Positions 35,966 to 45,700 of a DNA stretch of 64,000 nucleotides are shown here, in pieces (the stretch's first letter is position 1; the number at the start of each line of letters is the position of its first letter). This stretch comes from Paraburkholderia silvatlantica (GTDB taxonomy: Bacteria; Pseudomonadota; Gammaproteobacteria; Burkholderiales; Burkholderiaceae): positions 1-64,000 of the forward strand of contig NZ_QEOL01000009.1 in the NCBI RefSeq assembly GCF_003096715.1, written 5' to 3'. The position numbers were made by a program, and so were the translations under genes. The notes beneath the pieces were generated by a model, which ran no database searches, was not told where the DNA came from, and saw nothing but the letters and a program-made list of their open reading frames with translations.

Positions 35966-36443
35966 CGACGATCCCGATGGACTGCGTTTCGCCGTCCTGC
36001 CCGGCGACGTAGGTGACGACGTGCTCCACGCCGTCGCTGCCCCGCAGCGTTCCCCGAATGCGCAGGCACAGGCGCCATGGTGCGGCAGCGTCCGGTTCGA
36101 TCTTCACGCGCGGCTCGCGAAGGCGCGGCTCGAACGCGCGGATGGCCTCAGCCACTTCGCGCTCGATCACCGCCCGGTCTTCCGCGCGCGCGGCGCTTTG
36201 CCCGCTCCAGTCGGGCAGGCCGTAAAGCAGGACGTCCGGCGTGCGCGGCATGCGTGGCGTCCCGCGGCGCGTGTTGAGAAGGCGCAGCAACTCCGAGCGC
36301 ACGGACGCGCGCAAGCCGGCCGCGTCGAGCGTGCGCGCGGCCAGCTCGTCGATGGACTCATGCGCATCGAAGGGCGCGTCGTCGGCCAGCCGCTCGAAGA
36401 GCGGCATCGGCGCGACGGCGATAAAGGCGCGGGCGTTCGCCAC
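35949..36443 (-). CDS. tssE: T6SS baseplate gp25-like protein TssE
   Basis: A 164-residue protein with the gp25-like lysozyme-fold domain: SELLRLLNTRRGTPRMP, DVLLYGLPDWSG, and AEAIRAFEPRLREPRVKIEP. It nucleates sheath assembly at the baseplate. It starts 12 bases after the hcp stop and overlaps tssF. The size is typical. Confidence 0.93.
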   Translation of the reverse strand: MANARAFIAVAPMPLFERLADDAPFDAHESIDELAARTLDAAGLRASVRSELLRLLNTRRGTPRMPRTPDVLLYGLPDWSGQSAARAEDRAVIEREVAEAIRAFEPRLREPRVKIEPDAAAPWRLCLRIRGTLRGSDGVEHVVTYVAGQDGETQSIGIVDERLA

Positions 36444-36455
36444 AGGCGCTGCGCG

Positions 36456-36959
36456 CTAGGCCGCCTTCACGACCTTGTTCGCGGCCAGGTCCCACGTGGT
36501 GGCCGCCGTGCCTTCCTTGGTGGCGTCGTCCTTCTGCGCGGTCAGTTCCCACTTGATCTTCGTGAAGTTCATCGAGAGCGTTTCCACGGGCTTGCCACCC
36601 GCGCCGCCCGACACGCTCACGTTGCTCAGCACGACATTGTTCAGCGTATAGGTGATGAACGGCATGATCTTGCCGTCGCTTTCGGCGGCGTTGCGGCCCA
36701 CCACGACGGTCGCGCTCGCAATGGCCTTGCCGGAGCAGCAATACTCGTTGAGCGTGGGCGTGGCGACGTCGACGAACTTCGTCACGGTGAATTCGCCGAG
36801 ATGGGGCTTGCCCGAGGTGCGCTCCGAGTTGCTGACGTCATTGGTGACCTGCATCGCCACGTTGTGGCTGTACGACATCAGCTCGATCTTGTCGGTATAG
36901 CCTTCCAGCGTGCACTCGCCTTTGATGTCGCTGCCCAGGTCGAGAATGATCGAATCCAT
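36456..36959 (-). CDS. hcp: T6SS tube protein Hcp (TssD)
   Basis: A 167-residue Hcp that forms the inner tube and binds small effectors. MDSIILDLGSDIKGECTLEG, the VTKFVDVATPTLNEYCCSGK region and ETLSMNFTKIKWELTAQ are typical of the family. It is preceded by a 136-bp gap after tssC, often seen for hcp because it needs high expression. It differs in its C-terminus from the hcp remnant at 18,172-18,396, so the remnant is not a copy of this gene. Confidence 0.94.
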   Translation of the reverse strand: MDSIILDLGSDIKGECTLEGYTDKIELMSYSHNVAMQVTNDVSNSERTSGKPHLGEFTVTKFVDVATPTLNEYCCSGKAIASATVVVGRNAAESDGKIMPFITYTLNNVVLSNVSVSGGAGGKPVETLSMNFTKIKWELTAQKDDATKEGTAATTWDLAANKVVKAA

Positions 36960-37095
36960 GGTTTGCTGCTCCCGAAGCCGTAAAGAACCGCGCGGGCCGC
37001 GTGCGCGGCGCCAGGCGCGTTCAGGGACCCAGGGGCGCTCATGCGCCGCCCGGCCGTCGTCTCTTCATCGAAACCGCTTTTTTTCCGCGGGCGGA

Positions 37096-38571
37096 TCAGG
37101 CGGCCGCCGGCGGCGGCAGCGTCGCCACGAGCCGGATCGAGGCAGTGAGTTCCTCGAGCTGGAAGTGCGGCCTCAGAAACACCGTCGCGCGGTACGCGCC
37201 GGGTTTGCCCGGCACCTCGGTCACGTCCACGCGCGCCTCGCGCAGCGGATACTGGGCCTTGATTTCCTGCGGCGCGTTGTCGTTGACGAGCACGTAGTCG
37301 GCAATCCACGTGTTCAGATAGCTGCGCACATTTTCGCGCGTCATGAAACTGCCGACCTTGTCGCGCATGATCGCCTTGATGTAATGCGCAAAGCGCGACG
37401 CCGCGAGGATATACGGCAGCATGGCCGAAATGCGCGCGTTCGCCGTGGCCTCGGGCGTGTTGTAGAGCGCCGGCTTGCAGGCGGTCTGGCCGCCGAAGAA
37501 CACCGCGAGCCCTTCGTTTTTCTTGTGCACGAGCGCAATGAAGCCGAGCGAGTCGAGCTCCTTTTCGCGGCGGTCGGTGATCGCCACTTCCGTGGGGCAC
37601 TTCATGGCCTTGTCGCCCGACGCCGTCTGGAAGATATGGTCCGGCAGGCGTTCGACCGCGCCGCCGCCTTCCACGCCGCGAATCGCCGCGCACCAGCTGT
37701 ACTGCGCGAACGCGTTGGTGATGCGCTGCGCGAGGGCGTAGGCGGAGTTGCCCCATAGATACTTCGAGTGGTCGGTACCGTCCACATCTTCGAAAAAGTT
37801 CATGCCCTCCACCGGATTGCTGTCCGGATGATAAGGACGCCGCATCAGGACGTGCGGGAGTGTGAGCGCGACATAGCGCGAGTCTTCGCTCTTGCGGAAT
37901 TCGCGCCAGCGGGCCATGTCGATCGTCTCAAAGACCTTGGAGAGATCGCGCGGCACGCCCAGCTCCGTGAAACTCGACATGTCGAACAGCTGCGGGTGCG
38001 CCGCAGAAATGAACGGCGCGTGCGCGGCGGCGGCGACCGAGGCGAGCTTTTCGAGCAGGCTCACGTCGGGCGTCTGGCGCGTGAAGTAGTAGTCGCCCAC
38101 CAGCACGCTGAATGGAAATCCGCCGAACGTGCCGTATTCCTCTTCGTAAATCTTCTTGAAGAGCGCGCTCGTGTCGACGTCGATCGCTTTCTCGAGATCG
38201 TTCTGCAGGTCCTTCTTCGAAGCGTTCAGGAGGCGCAGTTTCAGGCGCGTGCCCGTTTCGGAGCCTTTCACCAGAAAGTGCAGCCCGCGCCACGACGACT
38301 CCAGCGCCTGCATGTCGGGATGGTGCAGCACCTCGTTGAGCTGCTCGCTGATCAGCTCGTCGATCTTGCGGATGTGATCGTTGATCATCGCCACCGTGTC
38401 GCGGCTGATGGTCATGTTCTTGTCGAGCACCTGCAGCGCGAACTCGGCGAGCAGCTCGCGTGCGTGCTGTTGCTGCTCCTCGTATTGCGCCATGCGTCCT
38501 TCGTGCACGATGCGGTCGAGCAGCGTGACCGTACCCGCCTGCGCGGTCGCGGCGGCCTGAATGTCGGACAT
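37096..38571 (-). CDS. tssC: T6SS contractile sheath large subunit TssC
   Basis: A 491-residue TssC (ImpC/EvpB/VipB). Landmarks are LESSWRGLHFLVKGSETG, SVLVGDYYF, the YLWGNSAYALAQRITNAFAQ region and the C-terminal EVPGKPGAYRATVFLRPHFQLEELTASIRLV (around residues 455-485). It forms the sheath with TssB. It starts 21 bp after tssB. Confidence 0.96.
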   Translation of the reverse strand: MSDIQAAATAQAGTVTLLDRIVHEGRMAQYEEQQQHARELLAEFALQVLDKNMTISRDTVAMINDHIRKIDELISEQLNEVLHHPDMQALESSWRGLHFLVKGSETGTRLKLRLLNASKKDLQNDLEKAIDVDTSALFKKIYEEEYGTFGGFPFSVLVGDYYFTRQTPDVSLLEKLASVAAAAHAPFISAAHPQLFDMSSFTELGVPRDLSKVFETIDMARWREFRKSEDSRYVALTLPHVLMRRPYHPDSNPVEGMNFFEDVDGTDHSKYLWGNSAYALAQRITNAFAQYSWCAAIRGVEGGGAVERLPDHIFQTASGDKAMKCPTEVAITDRREKELDSLGFIALVHKKNEGLAVFFGGQTACKPALYNTPEATANARISAMLPYILAASRFAHYIKAIMRDKVGSFMTRENVRSYLNTWIADYVLVNDNAPQEIKAQYPLREARVDVTEVPGKPGAYRATVFLRPHFQLEELTASIRLVATLPPPAAA

Positions 38572-38592
38572 GATCGTCTCCTCGCGTTGAGC

Positions 38593-39168
38593 TTAGCTGG
38601 CCGGCGTGTCACTGGAAGGGCTGGCGGGCGCAGGGGCCTCGCCCGCGGGCGGCGGCAGCTGCGCAGCCGGCGTGTCCTGCGGGTGCGCCGAACGGATCTC
38701 GCTCAACCCCTTCGGGTCGTGCACCACTTCCTGGAGAAGCTTGTCCAGTTCGTCGTTGCCGTCGAGCTTGGTGAGGAGGTCGCGCAGGCGCAGCCGCGCG
38801 TCGTAGAGCTGTTTGAGCGGGCCGATCTGCTGAACGATGCTCACGGGATCGAAGTCGTCGATATGCTCGAATTTCAGCTCGACGTTGATCTTGCTGCCGT
38901 CGGCGGCGAGCGTGTTGTCGACCTGCAGCGTCACGCGCGGCCCGATCGACTTCATCACGTCGTTGAAATTGTCGCGGTCGATGTCGACGAAGCGGCGCTC
39001 CGTCATTTTCGGCAACGGCTCGACAGGCTTGCCGGACAGGTCGGCAAGAATGCCCACGACGAGCGGCAGCTCGCGCTTTTCGATGGCATTGCCCGTTTCG
39101 ACGTCGTACGTGATCTGGACACGCGGCGGTCGGTTCCGTTCGAACCAGTGCTGGGTACTGTCGGCCAT
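38593..39168 (-). CDS. tssB: T6SS contractile sheath small subunit TssB
   Basis: A 191-residue TssB (ImpB/VipA). The core RPPRVQITYDVETGNAIEKR, LPLVVGILADLSG, and FDPVSIVQQIGPLKQLYDAR motifs are intact. A proline/alanine-rich tail of about 35 residues extends the C-terminus beyond the usual end. The ATG at 39168 with GAGG just upstream is preferred over a GTG two codons earlier. It is the first gene of the minus-strand T6SS operon. Confidence 0.95.
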   Translation of the reverse strand: MADSTQHWFERNRPPRVQITYDVETGNAIEKRELPLVVGILADLSGKPVEPLPKMTERRFVDIDRDNFNDVMKSIGPRVTLQVDNTLAADGSKINVELKFEHIDDFDPVSIVQQIGPLKQLYDARLRLRDLLTKLDGNDELDKLLQEVVHDPKGLSEIRSAHPQDTPAAQLPPPAGEAPAPASPSSDTPAS

Positions 39169-39656
39169 GGTCACCTCGGTGGCGGTCGTTCTTCTATTGC
39201 ATTGTGTAACGGGAGAGATGCGCGTTTGTCGTCAATCTGCCCTTTTCATGATGCGTTTTCTTTAAGACGACAATGCCCCGCAAAACGTAATTAAACGATT
39301 GCCACGTGCATTCCCGGTCCTTCAGAAAAAACACAGCTAAAGCATGCCCCGGATTCGTCAGACGAGAGCATTCACGGCGTCAAGCGTTCGCGCTGATCGG
39401 CTCTTCAACTTGTGCTTCGTCGCGCGCGTCGTGAAGTCGTGAAGATAGACGGTCACGACTTTAGGACAGTAAACGGGGAATTTCAAAGTATATTTACGGC
39501 GCATAGACTCATTGTCTTTCAAGTTTATTTACGGATTGTTTTTTGAATTGATCGATAAAAATCGTTATTGCAATGTCGCGTGGGGCGCTTGTAGACTACG
39601 CGCGAAACAGCTTGCGCAGGGCAAAACATGCGTCTTGATTAGAAATACGAACTAGC
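39169..39656. promoter_or_regulatory. divergent T6SS control region (488 bp) with an AT-rich direct repeat
   Basis: This gap separates the tssB and tssJ operons and should hold both promoters. No gene is seen in it. The stretch at about 39,470-39,580 is strikingly AT-rich for this genome. It contains TTTCAAAGTATATTTACGG (39,481-39,499) and a close repeat TTTCAAGTTTATTTACGG (39,517-39,534), 36 bp start to start. That spacing puts both on nearly the same helix face, as expected for cooperative binding of an activator or a silencer such as H-NS. No clear sigma-54 site was found. Confidence 0.55.
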
Positions 39657-40220
39657 ATGAATTCTCCTGCGCGCGGGCAGGAGGCATCGCAGACAAGAGG
39701 CGACGCACACAATGGGGATTGCGCAGTGATCACCACGTTATTCGCCGGCGCTTCGCGCGCAGCGAAGCCGTACGGCTGGCGCGCCGCCACGCTGGCGTTC
39801 GCGCTCGCGCAGGGGCTCTCGGCGTGTTCGTCGCTGCCCAAGGTACAGGTAGATACCCTGGCCATTGCCGTTTCCACTCAAGCGAATCAGGACACGCCCA
39901 TTGCCGTGGACGCCGTGCTCGTGCGCAATCGGCAACTGCTCGACGCCTTGCTCGGCCTGCCTTCGGCGAAGTGGTTCGCGCAGCGCGATCAATGGCGCCG
40001 CGATCATCCCGAGGACATCGCGGTGGTGTCGTTCGAAGTCGTGCCGGGCCAGCAGATCGCGGCGGCGCCGTTTCCGTTTGGCGGCAAGCGGGGCGCGGGC
40101 GTGGTGGTGTTTGCCGACTACCAGACACCGGGCGCGCACCGCGTGAGGCTCGACAGGGGGCCCGCTCACGCGCTGCTGCTGCTCGGCGACCAGGATCTGA
40201 GCGTGCAGGCCGCGCATTGA
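39657..40220 (+). CDS. tssJ: T6SS outer-membrane lipoprotein TssJ
   Basis: A 187-residue protein whose signal peptide ends in the lipobox LSAC at about residue 54-57, so the mature lipoprotein is about 131 residues. The VQVDTLAIAVSTQANQD and VVFADYQTPGAHRVRLDRGP parts resemble the TssJ beta-sandwich. It anchors the TssL-TssM-TssJ membrane complex at the outer membrane. The first 25 or so residues before the hydrophobic stretch are long for a signal, so the true start may lie further in, such as the GTG at 39,726. Confidence 0.82.
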   Translation: MNSPARGQEASQTRGDAHNGDCAVITTLFAGASRAAKPYGWRAATLAFALAQGLSACSSLPKVQVDTLAIAVSTQANQDTPIAVDAVLVRNRQLLDALLGLPSAKWFAQRDQWRRDHPEDIAVVSFEVVPGQQIAAAPFPFGGKRGAGVVVFADYQTPGAHRVRLDRGPAHALLLLGDQDLSVQAAH

Positions 40221-40321
40221 GTAACGAAACTGTGTGACGCAACGGTGTCATACGACGATGTCATACGACGGCGCGGCAACACTGCACGACGACACGTTTA
40301 GCAATAGAAAGCAAACACATC

Positions 40322-41686
40322 ATGCGAACTTCGTTTCCCGATCCGGTCTGCTGGTTCGACGGCATGCCCTTGCTGCCGCAGCATTTCCAGACCCAGGCGC
40401 TGCACGCGGCGGGGCACGCCGCCTTGCTCGCGGGCGCCGCGCGGGCGCATTACTGGGGCGTACTAACGCTCGAGCACGACGCCGCGGGGCTCGCCCAGGG
40501 TCTCGTGCGCATCAGCGCGCTGGAGGCGATTCTGGCCGACGGCCTCGCCATCCGCCACACGCCGCACGATCCCGTCCTGGAGATCGACGTGAGCCACGCA
40601 TTCAGCGCGCCGGACGAGGAAGTCACGATCTATCTCGCGGTGCCGCCGCTGTATCGCGGCGGCCAGCTCGATCCGCAGGCCGGGCGCTACACGCAGCGCG
40701 AGAGTCCGGACGTTCCCGATCTGGTCTCGGGCGGCGAGCCGGCTTCGATCACGACGTGGACGCCGCGCCTGCATCTCATGACGGATCTCGGGCGTCACGA
40801 ATTCGACCGCTTGCCGCTCATGCGCGTGAGGCAGCAGGGCGGTGGCGTGGCGATCGCGGACTATGCTCCGCCTTGTCCGTTCGTGCGCGCCGACTCGGTG
40901 CTCGGTCAACGCGTGATGCAGCTGCTGCTGCGCGTGCGCGAAAAATGCGTGTTCCTGGCCGGGCGTCTGCAGGCGGCGCAACGGGCGGAAGAGCGCGACG
41001 ACGCGGGCCAGATCGAGCGCCAGCTTTGCGCGCTCTGGAGCCGCCTGCCCGAAGTGGAGGCGACCCTCGTCACCGGCATCGCGCATCCCGCCGAACTGTA
41101 TCGCGCCGTCGCCGGCATGACGGGTGCGCTCGCGGCGCTGCGTCCCGCGCGTGGCGTGCCCGCATTCGCGACGTTCGATTACATGGCGCTACTCGCGTCG
41201 TTCGATCCGCTGCTCGCATGGGCGGACGAAGCGCTCGCGACGATCCGCCAGGGGTATCGCGTGCGTGCATTCACCGAGGAGGGCGGCAGCTTCTGGATCG
41301 CGCCGCCGTTCGAAAGCGGCGGCAACGTGGCGCGCGAACTGGTGATCGGGTTGCGCATGCCGCCCGACGCGGGCGAGCACGACGCTAGCGTGTGGCTCGA
41401 TCATGCCGTCGTCGCGTCGCGGCCCTACGTACCCACGCTCGCGCGCCAGCGGATGCGCGGCCTCGCGCGCCGGCGGCTCGCGCGCGAGGAGCGTGCGGCC
41501 TACGCGACGGGCGACGACACGACGCTCTTCGCGGTAGCCGTGGAGGATGCGTGGTTCGACCGAGCGCAGCCGTTGTGCATCGAGGTCCGCACGACCGTGC
41601 CGGGCCGCGCGCCCTGGGCCGTGCAACTCTTCACGCCCACGGACGCCGACGACGGCGCACGCCAGGCGGGAGCCGATCATGCTTGA
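40322..41686 (+). CDS. tssK: T6SS baseplate-membrane adaptor TssK
   Basis: A 454-residue TssK (ImpJ/VasE). The start PDPVCWFDGMPLLPQHFQTQ and the middle GLRMPPDAGEHDASVWLDHAVVAS region are characteristic. It links the baseplate wedges to the TssL-TssM membrane complex. It overlaps tssL by eight bases (ATGCTTGA). The ATG at 40322 has no strong ribosome site but begins the conserved protein. Confidence 0.94.
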   Translation: MRTSFPDPVCWFDGMPLLPQHFQTQALHAAGHAALLAGAARAHYWGVLTLEHDAAGLAQGLVRISALEAILADGLAIRHTPHDPVLEIDVSHAFSAPDEEVTIYLAVPPLYRGGQLDPQAGRYTQRESPDVPDLVSGGEPASITTWTPRLHLMTDLGRHEFDRLPLMRVRQQGGGVAIADYAPPCPFVRADSVLGQRVMQLLLRVREKCVFLAGRLQAAQRAEERDDAGQIERQLCALWSRLPEVEATLVTGIAHPAELYRAVAGMTGALAALRPARGVPAFATFDYMALLASFDPLLAWADEALATIRQGYRVRAFTEEGGSFWIAPPFESGGNVARELVIGLRMPPDAGEHDASVWLDHAVVASRPYVPTLARQRMRGLARRRLAREERAAYATGDDTTLFAVAVEDAWFDRAQPLCIEVRTTVPGRAPWAVQLFTPTDADDGARQAGADHA

Positions 41687-42740
41687 TGCCAGCGGCCAGA
41701 GCGACGAGCGCCTGCCGCTCATGCGCGCGTTCGTCGTGGCGTTCGCGTTCGCGGAGAACGTGCGCCTGCGTGCGGTCGCGCAGGCAGCGAATGCAGCCGG
41801 CGCGGCGAACGCCGCGAGCGCCGAGACGCTTGCGGATCCTCAGCGCGATGCCAACGCGCTCGCCACGCAGCTGCAGTCCGCCACACGCAAGCTCGCGCGC
41901 GACGCGATGGCCTGGACCGGCGCGGCGGGCGAAGCGGACATTGCCGCCGCACAGTACGCCTATGTCGCGCTGCTCGACGAATTGCTGCTGTTTTCGGCGT
42001 GGAACGGCGCGAGCGCGTGGGAAACGTATCCGCTCGAAGCGCGCATTTTCGGCACGCGTGCGGCGGGCGAGCGCATTCCGGCCGCCATCGAAACCTTGCT
42101 CGCGCAACGCGATCCGGCGCAGCGCGATCTCGCCAACGTCTATCTCGCCTGCCTCACGCTAGGCTTTCGAGGGCGCCTGCGCGGCGAGGCGGGCGCCTTG
42201 CGTCACGACCAGTTGCGCCACGCGCTGTTCGCGTTCGCCATGCAGCGCGACCCCGAACCCGACCGGCTCGGCGCGCCGCTCGAGCGCGCCGCGCTGGCGC
42301 CGCGCGAAACACGTCCGCTCACGCAGATGTTTCCCGACCGCGCCCGCCTCGCGCTGTTCGTGGGCGGCGGATTCGCGGTGCTGCTCGGCGTGTCGCAACT
42401 GCTGTGGCTCTACGCGACGGCGCCCGTGCGGCCGTCGCTCGAACAGTTCGAAACCGTGTCGATGGCGCAGGGGCGTCCGGCGCAGGCGAGCCATACGAGC
42501 ACAACGGGCATGGTGCTGCCGCACGCACGGACGGTGCGCAGATTGAGGCCGGCGACTGTGCCTGCCGATGTTCAGGCCATGCCGCAAGCTCAGGACATGC
42601 CCGCGGTGCCGACGGTTTCCACGCTGGCGCCCGACACGCTCGCGCTCGCGGCACGGCGCATCGTCACGGTGAGCGCGCAGGGCGCCGACGAAGCCGGCGA
42701 GAACAGCCAGGACGCCACGCCGAGCGGAGCACGGCCATGA
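41679..42740 (+). CDS. tssL: T6SS inner-membrane protein TssL (DotU family)
   Basis: A 353-residue DotU-like protein. The cytoplasmic part has YAYVALLDELLLFSAWNGAS and WETYPLEARIFGTRAAGERI, followed by a single membrane helix at about 228-248 (LALFVGGGFAVLLGVSQLLWLYA). The periplasmic tail of about 100 residues is low-complexity and lacks a recognisable OmpA/peptidoglycan-binding domain, so anchoring to the cell wall would need another protein. It overlaps tssK (8 bp) and tssM (ATGA). Confidence 0.92.
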   Translation: MLDASGQSDERLPLMRAFVVAFAFAENVRLRAVAQAANAAGAANAASAETLADPQRDANALATQLQSATRKLARDAMAWTGAAGEADIAAAQYAYVALLDELLLFSAWNGASAWETYPLEARIFGTRAAGERIPAAIETLLAQRDPAQRDLANVYLACLTLGFRGRLRGEAGALRHDQLRHALFAFAMQRDPEPDRLGAPLERAALAPRETRPLTQMFPDRARLALFVGGGFAVLLGVSQLLWLYATAPVRPSLEQFETVSMAQGRPAQASHTSTTGMVLPHARTVRRLRPATVPADVQAMPQAQDMPAVPTVSTLAPDTLALAARRIVTVSAQGADEAGENSQDATPSGARP

Positions 42741-45700
42741 CGACCACACTGATAGTCGTCCTGATTGTCCTCATCGCGCTGTTGATCGTGGGGCTCGCGG
42801 CCGCGCTCGTCGTGCGCTGGGTGCGCGGGCGCGACGAACGCAGGCCGCTGCGCAACTTCTCCGCCATGATGCGTACGGCGCACAACGCGATGGGCGTGCG
42901 CGATCCGTACTCGGTGCCGCGCGTGCTGGCCACGGGTGCACCCGCGGCGCTCGACGCGCTGGCGCTTGGCTGGCGGCTCTCGCCCGTCGGCGAACCGTCC
43001 TGGTTCGGCAGGCTCTGGCACGACGCCGAAGGCATTCTGATCGCGGAGCCCGGGGACTCGCTCGGCGCGCGTGCGGCCGCCGAGCGCAGGCGCGGCTCGA
43101 CCGGCGGGCGTTTGCTGCGCGGCCTGCTGCGCAACCGGCCGGGCCGGCCGCTCGACGCGCTCGTGTGGGTGATCGCGCTCGATGCGCTCGTCGACGAAAG
43201 CGGGACCGCGCGCGGAGATACCGACGCGGCGCTCGAAGCCTCGCGCACGGTGCTCGCGCTGCAACGTCAACTGGGCCAGATGCTGCCGCTCTACGTGGTG
43301 GTGACGGGCTGCGATGCGCTGCCGGGCTTCGATGCGCTCGCGGCACGCCTGCGCCGCGAGCGCATCGAAACGCCGCTAGGCTGGGCCTCGCCGTATGCGC
43401 CGCGGCGCGCCTTCGAACCCGCGTGGGTGGACGAAGCCTTCGCCGACATGAGCCGGGCGCTCGCGGCGACGGTCACGGAAATGGGCACGCTCGACGGCGC
43501 CCTGGACGGCGACGTGTTCCTGCTGCCGCAGCGCCTCGACACACTGCGCGAGCCGTTGCGCGAGTACATCGAGCCCACCTTGCGCGGCGCCGCCGACGGC
43601 ACCGCGCCGCTCATGCGCGGCATCTGGTGCGTGGGTGCGATGCCTCAGGCGCAGGAGCGGGCGGAGCCCGCCATCACGAATACGGCGCGCAGCGAGGCGC
43701 GCGCGGCGCCGGCCTTCGCGTCGCGTCTCTGGCACGACGTGCTGATGCCGGGGCAGGGACTCGCCCTCGCCATTCCGCGCGTGCTCGCGCTGCGCATGCG
43801 GCGGTACCGTATTGCCACGTTCGCCGCGATCGCGCTGGGCGTGTGCTGGTGCGTGGGTCTCGGCGTCGCCACCTGGCACGTGCGCAGCGATGCGCGCTCG
43901 CTCGCGGGCAGCTACGACGCGCTCGCGCTCGCGAGCGCCGCCTGGCACGAAGCGGGCGCGAGCAGCAGCGAAAAGGCGGCGGCGAACGCGCTGGGCAGCG
44001 CCGCGAACGCCTTCGTCAAGGTGCCGCGCTGGCAGCTCGCCACGCCGTTCATGCCGCTTTCGTATTTCGGCCTGCGCCGCCGGCTCGACGAGGCGCAATA
44101 CCGCGTGCTGAGCGGGCTCGTGTTCACGCCGTTGCGCGCGCGGCTCCTCGGCCGCCTCGCCGATCTGAACTGCGACGGCGCCACCGGGCCGGGCGGCAAC
44201 GCGAGCCTCGCGGCCGCCGCGCGGCGTCCCCAGGACCTGCCCGAGTACACGCGGGGCACACGGCTCGTCACGAACGCGGCGCAGACCGAGCGGCTGATCA
44301 CGAACTACAACGAACTGGTGGAACGCGATTCGGGCAACACCGTCATGCTCGCCCAGCTCATGCGCGGCGCGGTGGGCGTGAGCTTTGCGCCCGATCTCGT
44401 GGCCGACCGCGCGGGGCTGGACGACGCCGTGCGCGCGACCGCGGTCGAGGGCGGCGAGCTGTCGTTCGACGGCGCCGAGGCGCGCGCCGCCCAGGCGCGG
44501 GCGAGCGTGTGCTTCGAGGACACCTTCGATCGCTGGTTCGACGACATTTATCAGGACTCCTCGCTCACGACGAACGCCGCGCAAATCCAGGCCATGCTCG
44601 CCGATCTCAAGGCGCCCGGCGCCGTGCCGACCACCGCTTCGCTCTCCGAGCTGGCCACGCGCATCGACACGCTCGCGACTCAGGTCGACACCGCGGACCA
44701 CGGCTGGGCGGGTACACACGGGCAGGAACTCGTGCCGGGACTCACGGCGACCTTCGACACCGCAAAGGGGCTGCGTCTGATCGGCGCGACGCCCGTGGCG
44801 AGCGTGCTGGAGCACGAACAGAGCGAACAAAGCGCGTTTGCGGCGCGCTGGCTCGCAAGCGGCAACCTGCCTGGCGTGCTGGCCTCCAAACCCACCACAG
44901 GACTGCAACTGGCGCCGGACCTGCTGCCGCTGCGCGACGCGTTGCGCACCCTGCTCGGGCAGTCGTTCGTCGCGGGCGAGGGCAGCGCGTCGGCCGAAAT
45001 TCGCGGTGTGGATGCCGACTCGGCGCAGCGTGCGCTGGCGATCTTGCCGGCCTACAAGCAATACTCCGCCGGTCTTCTCGCCCAGGCGCCCGAAGCGTGG
45101 CGCGGCGCGCTGCTCGCCGCGGCGGGTAACGCGACCGTGCACAGCATGGTGGCCGCGCTTTCGGCACCGGTTGCAACGGCGGCAACGACGGGGACGCCGG
45201 CAGCAGGCGCGCGCAATGTCGCCTACACGCCGCAGACGCAGGGCGCATCCTTCGACATCCTGCGCAAGAACGCGACCGACCTCGTGGAAGCGTTCGACTC
45301 GCTCGGCCGCGCCGATCTCGCGCAAGCGGTCGCCCTGCGCGTGAGCGACGCCGCGCTCGACGTGCTGCGCTCGACCGACGTGCAGCTGCAATCGCTCGAA
45401 CCGTTTCGACCGCTGCGCGGCGACTTCTCGGCGTGGAACGGCAACGCCGGCGGGTCGATGCGCGCATTCGGCGCCGCCACGCCTGAAGCGCTGCAAACCT
45501 ACCTTGCCGCGCAGTCGAGTGCGGTGGCGGATACGGCCACGCTCGCGTCGAGCGCGCTCGACTGGCTGACTACGCAGAATCCGCCGCTCTCCACCGCGGA
45601 CGCGCGACTCGTGGCGCGCTGGAAGGCGCTCTTCGCGGACCTCGCGCAATACCGCGCCCGCAGCCCGGCGAGCGCGCTGGTGGCGGTGCCGTCGATCATC

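Noticed and set aside
39169..39656. Possible sigma-54 promoter for the T6SS operons (TGGCA on the minus strand near 39,300)
   Set aside because: The required GC of the -12 element is missing at the correct spacing.
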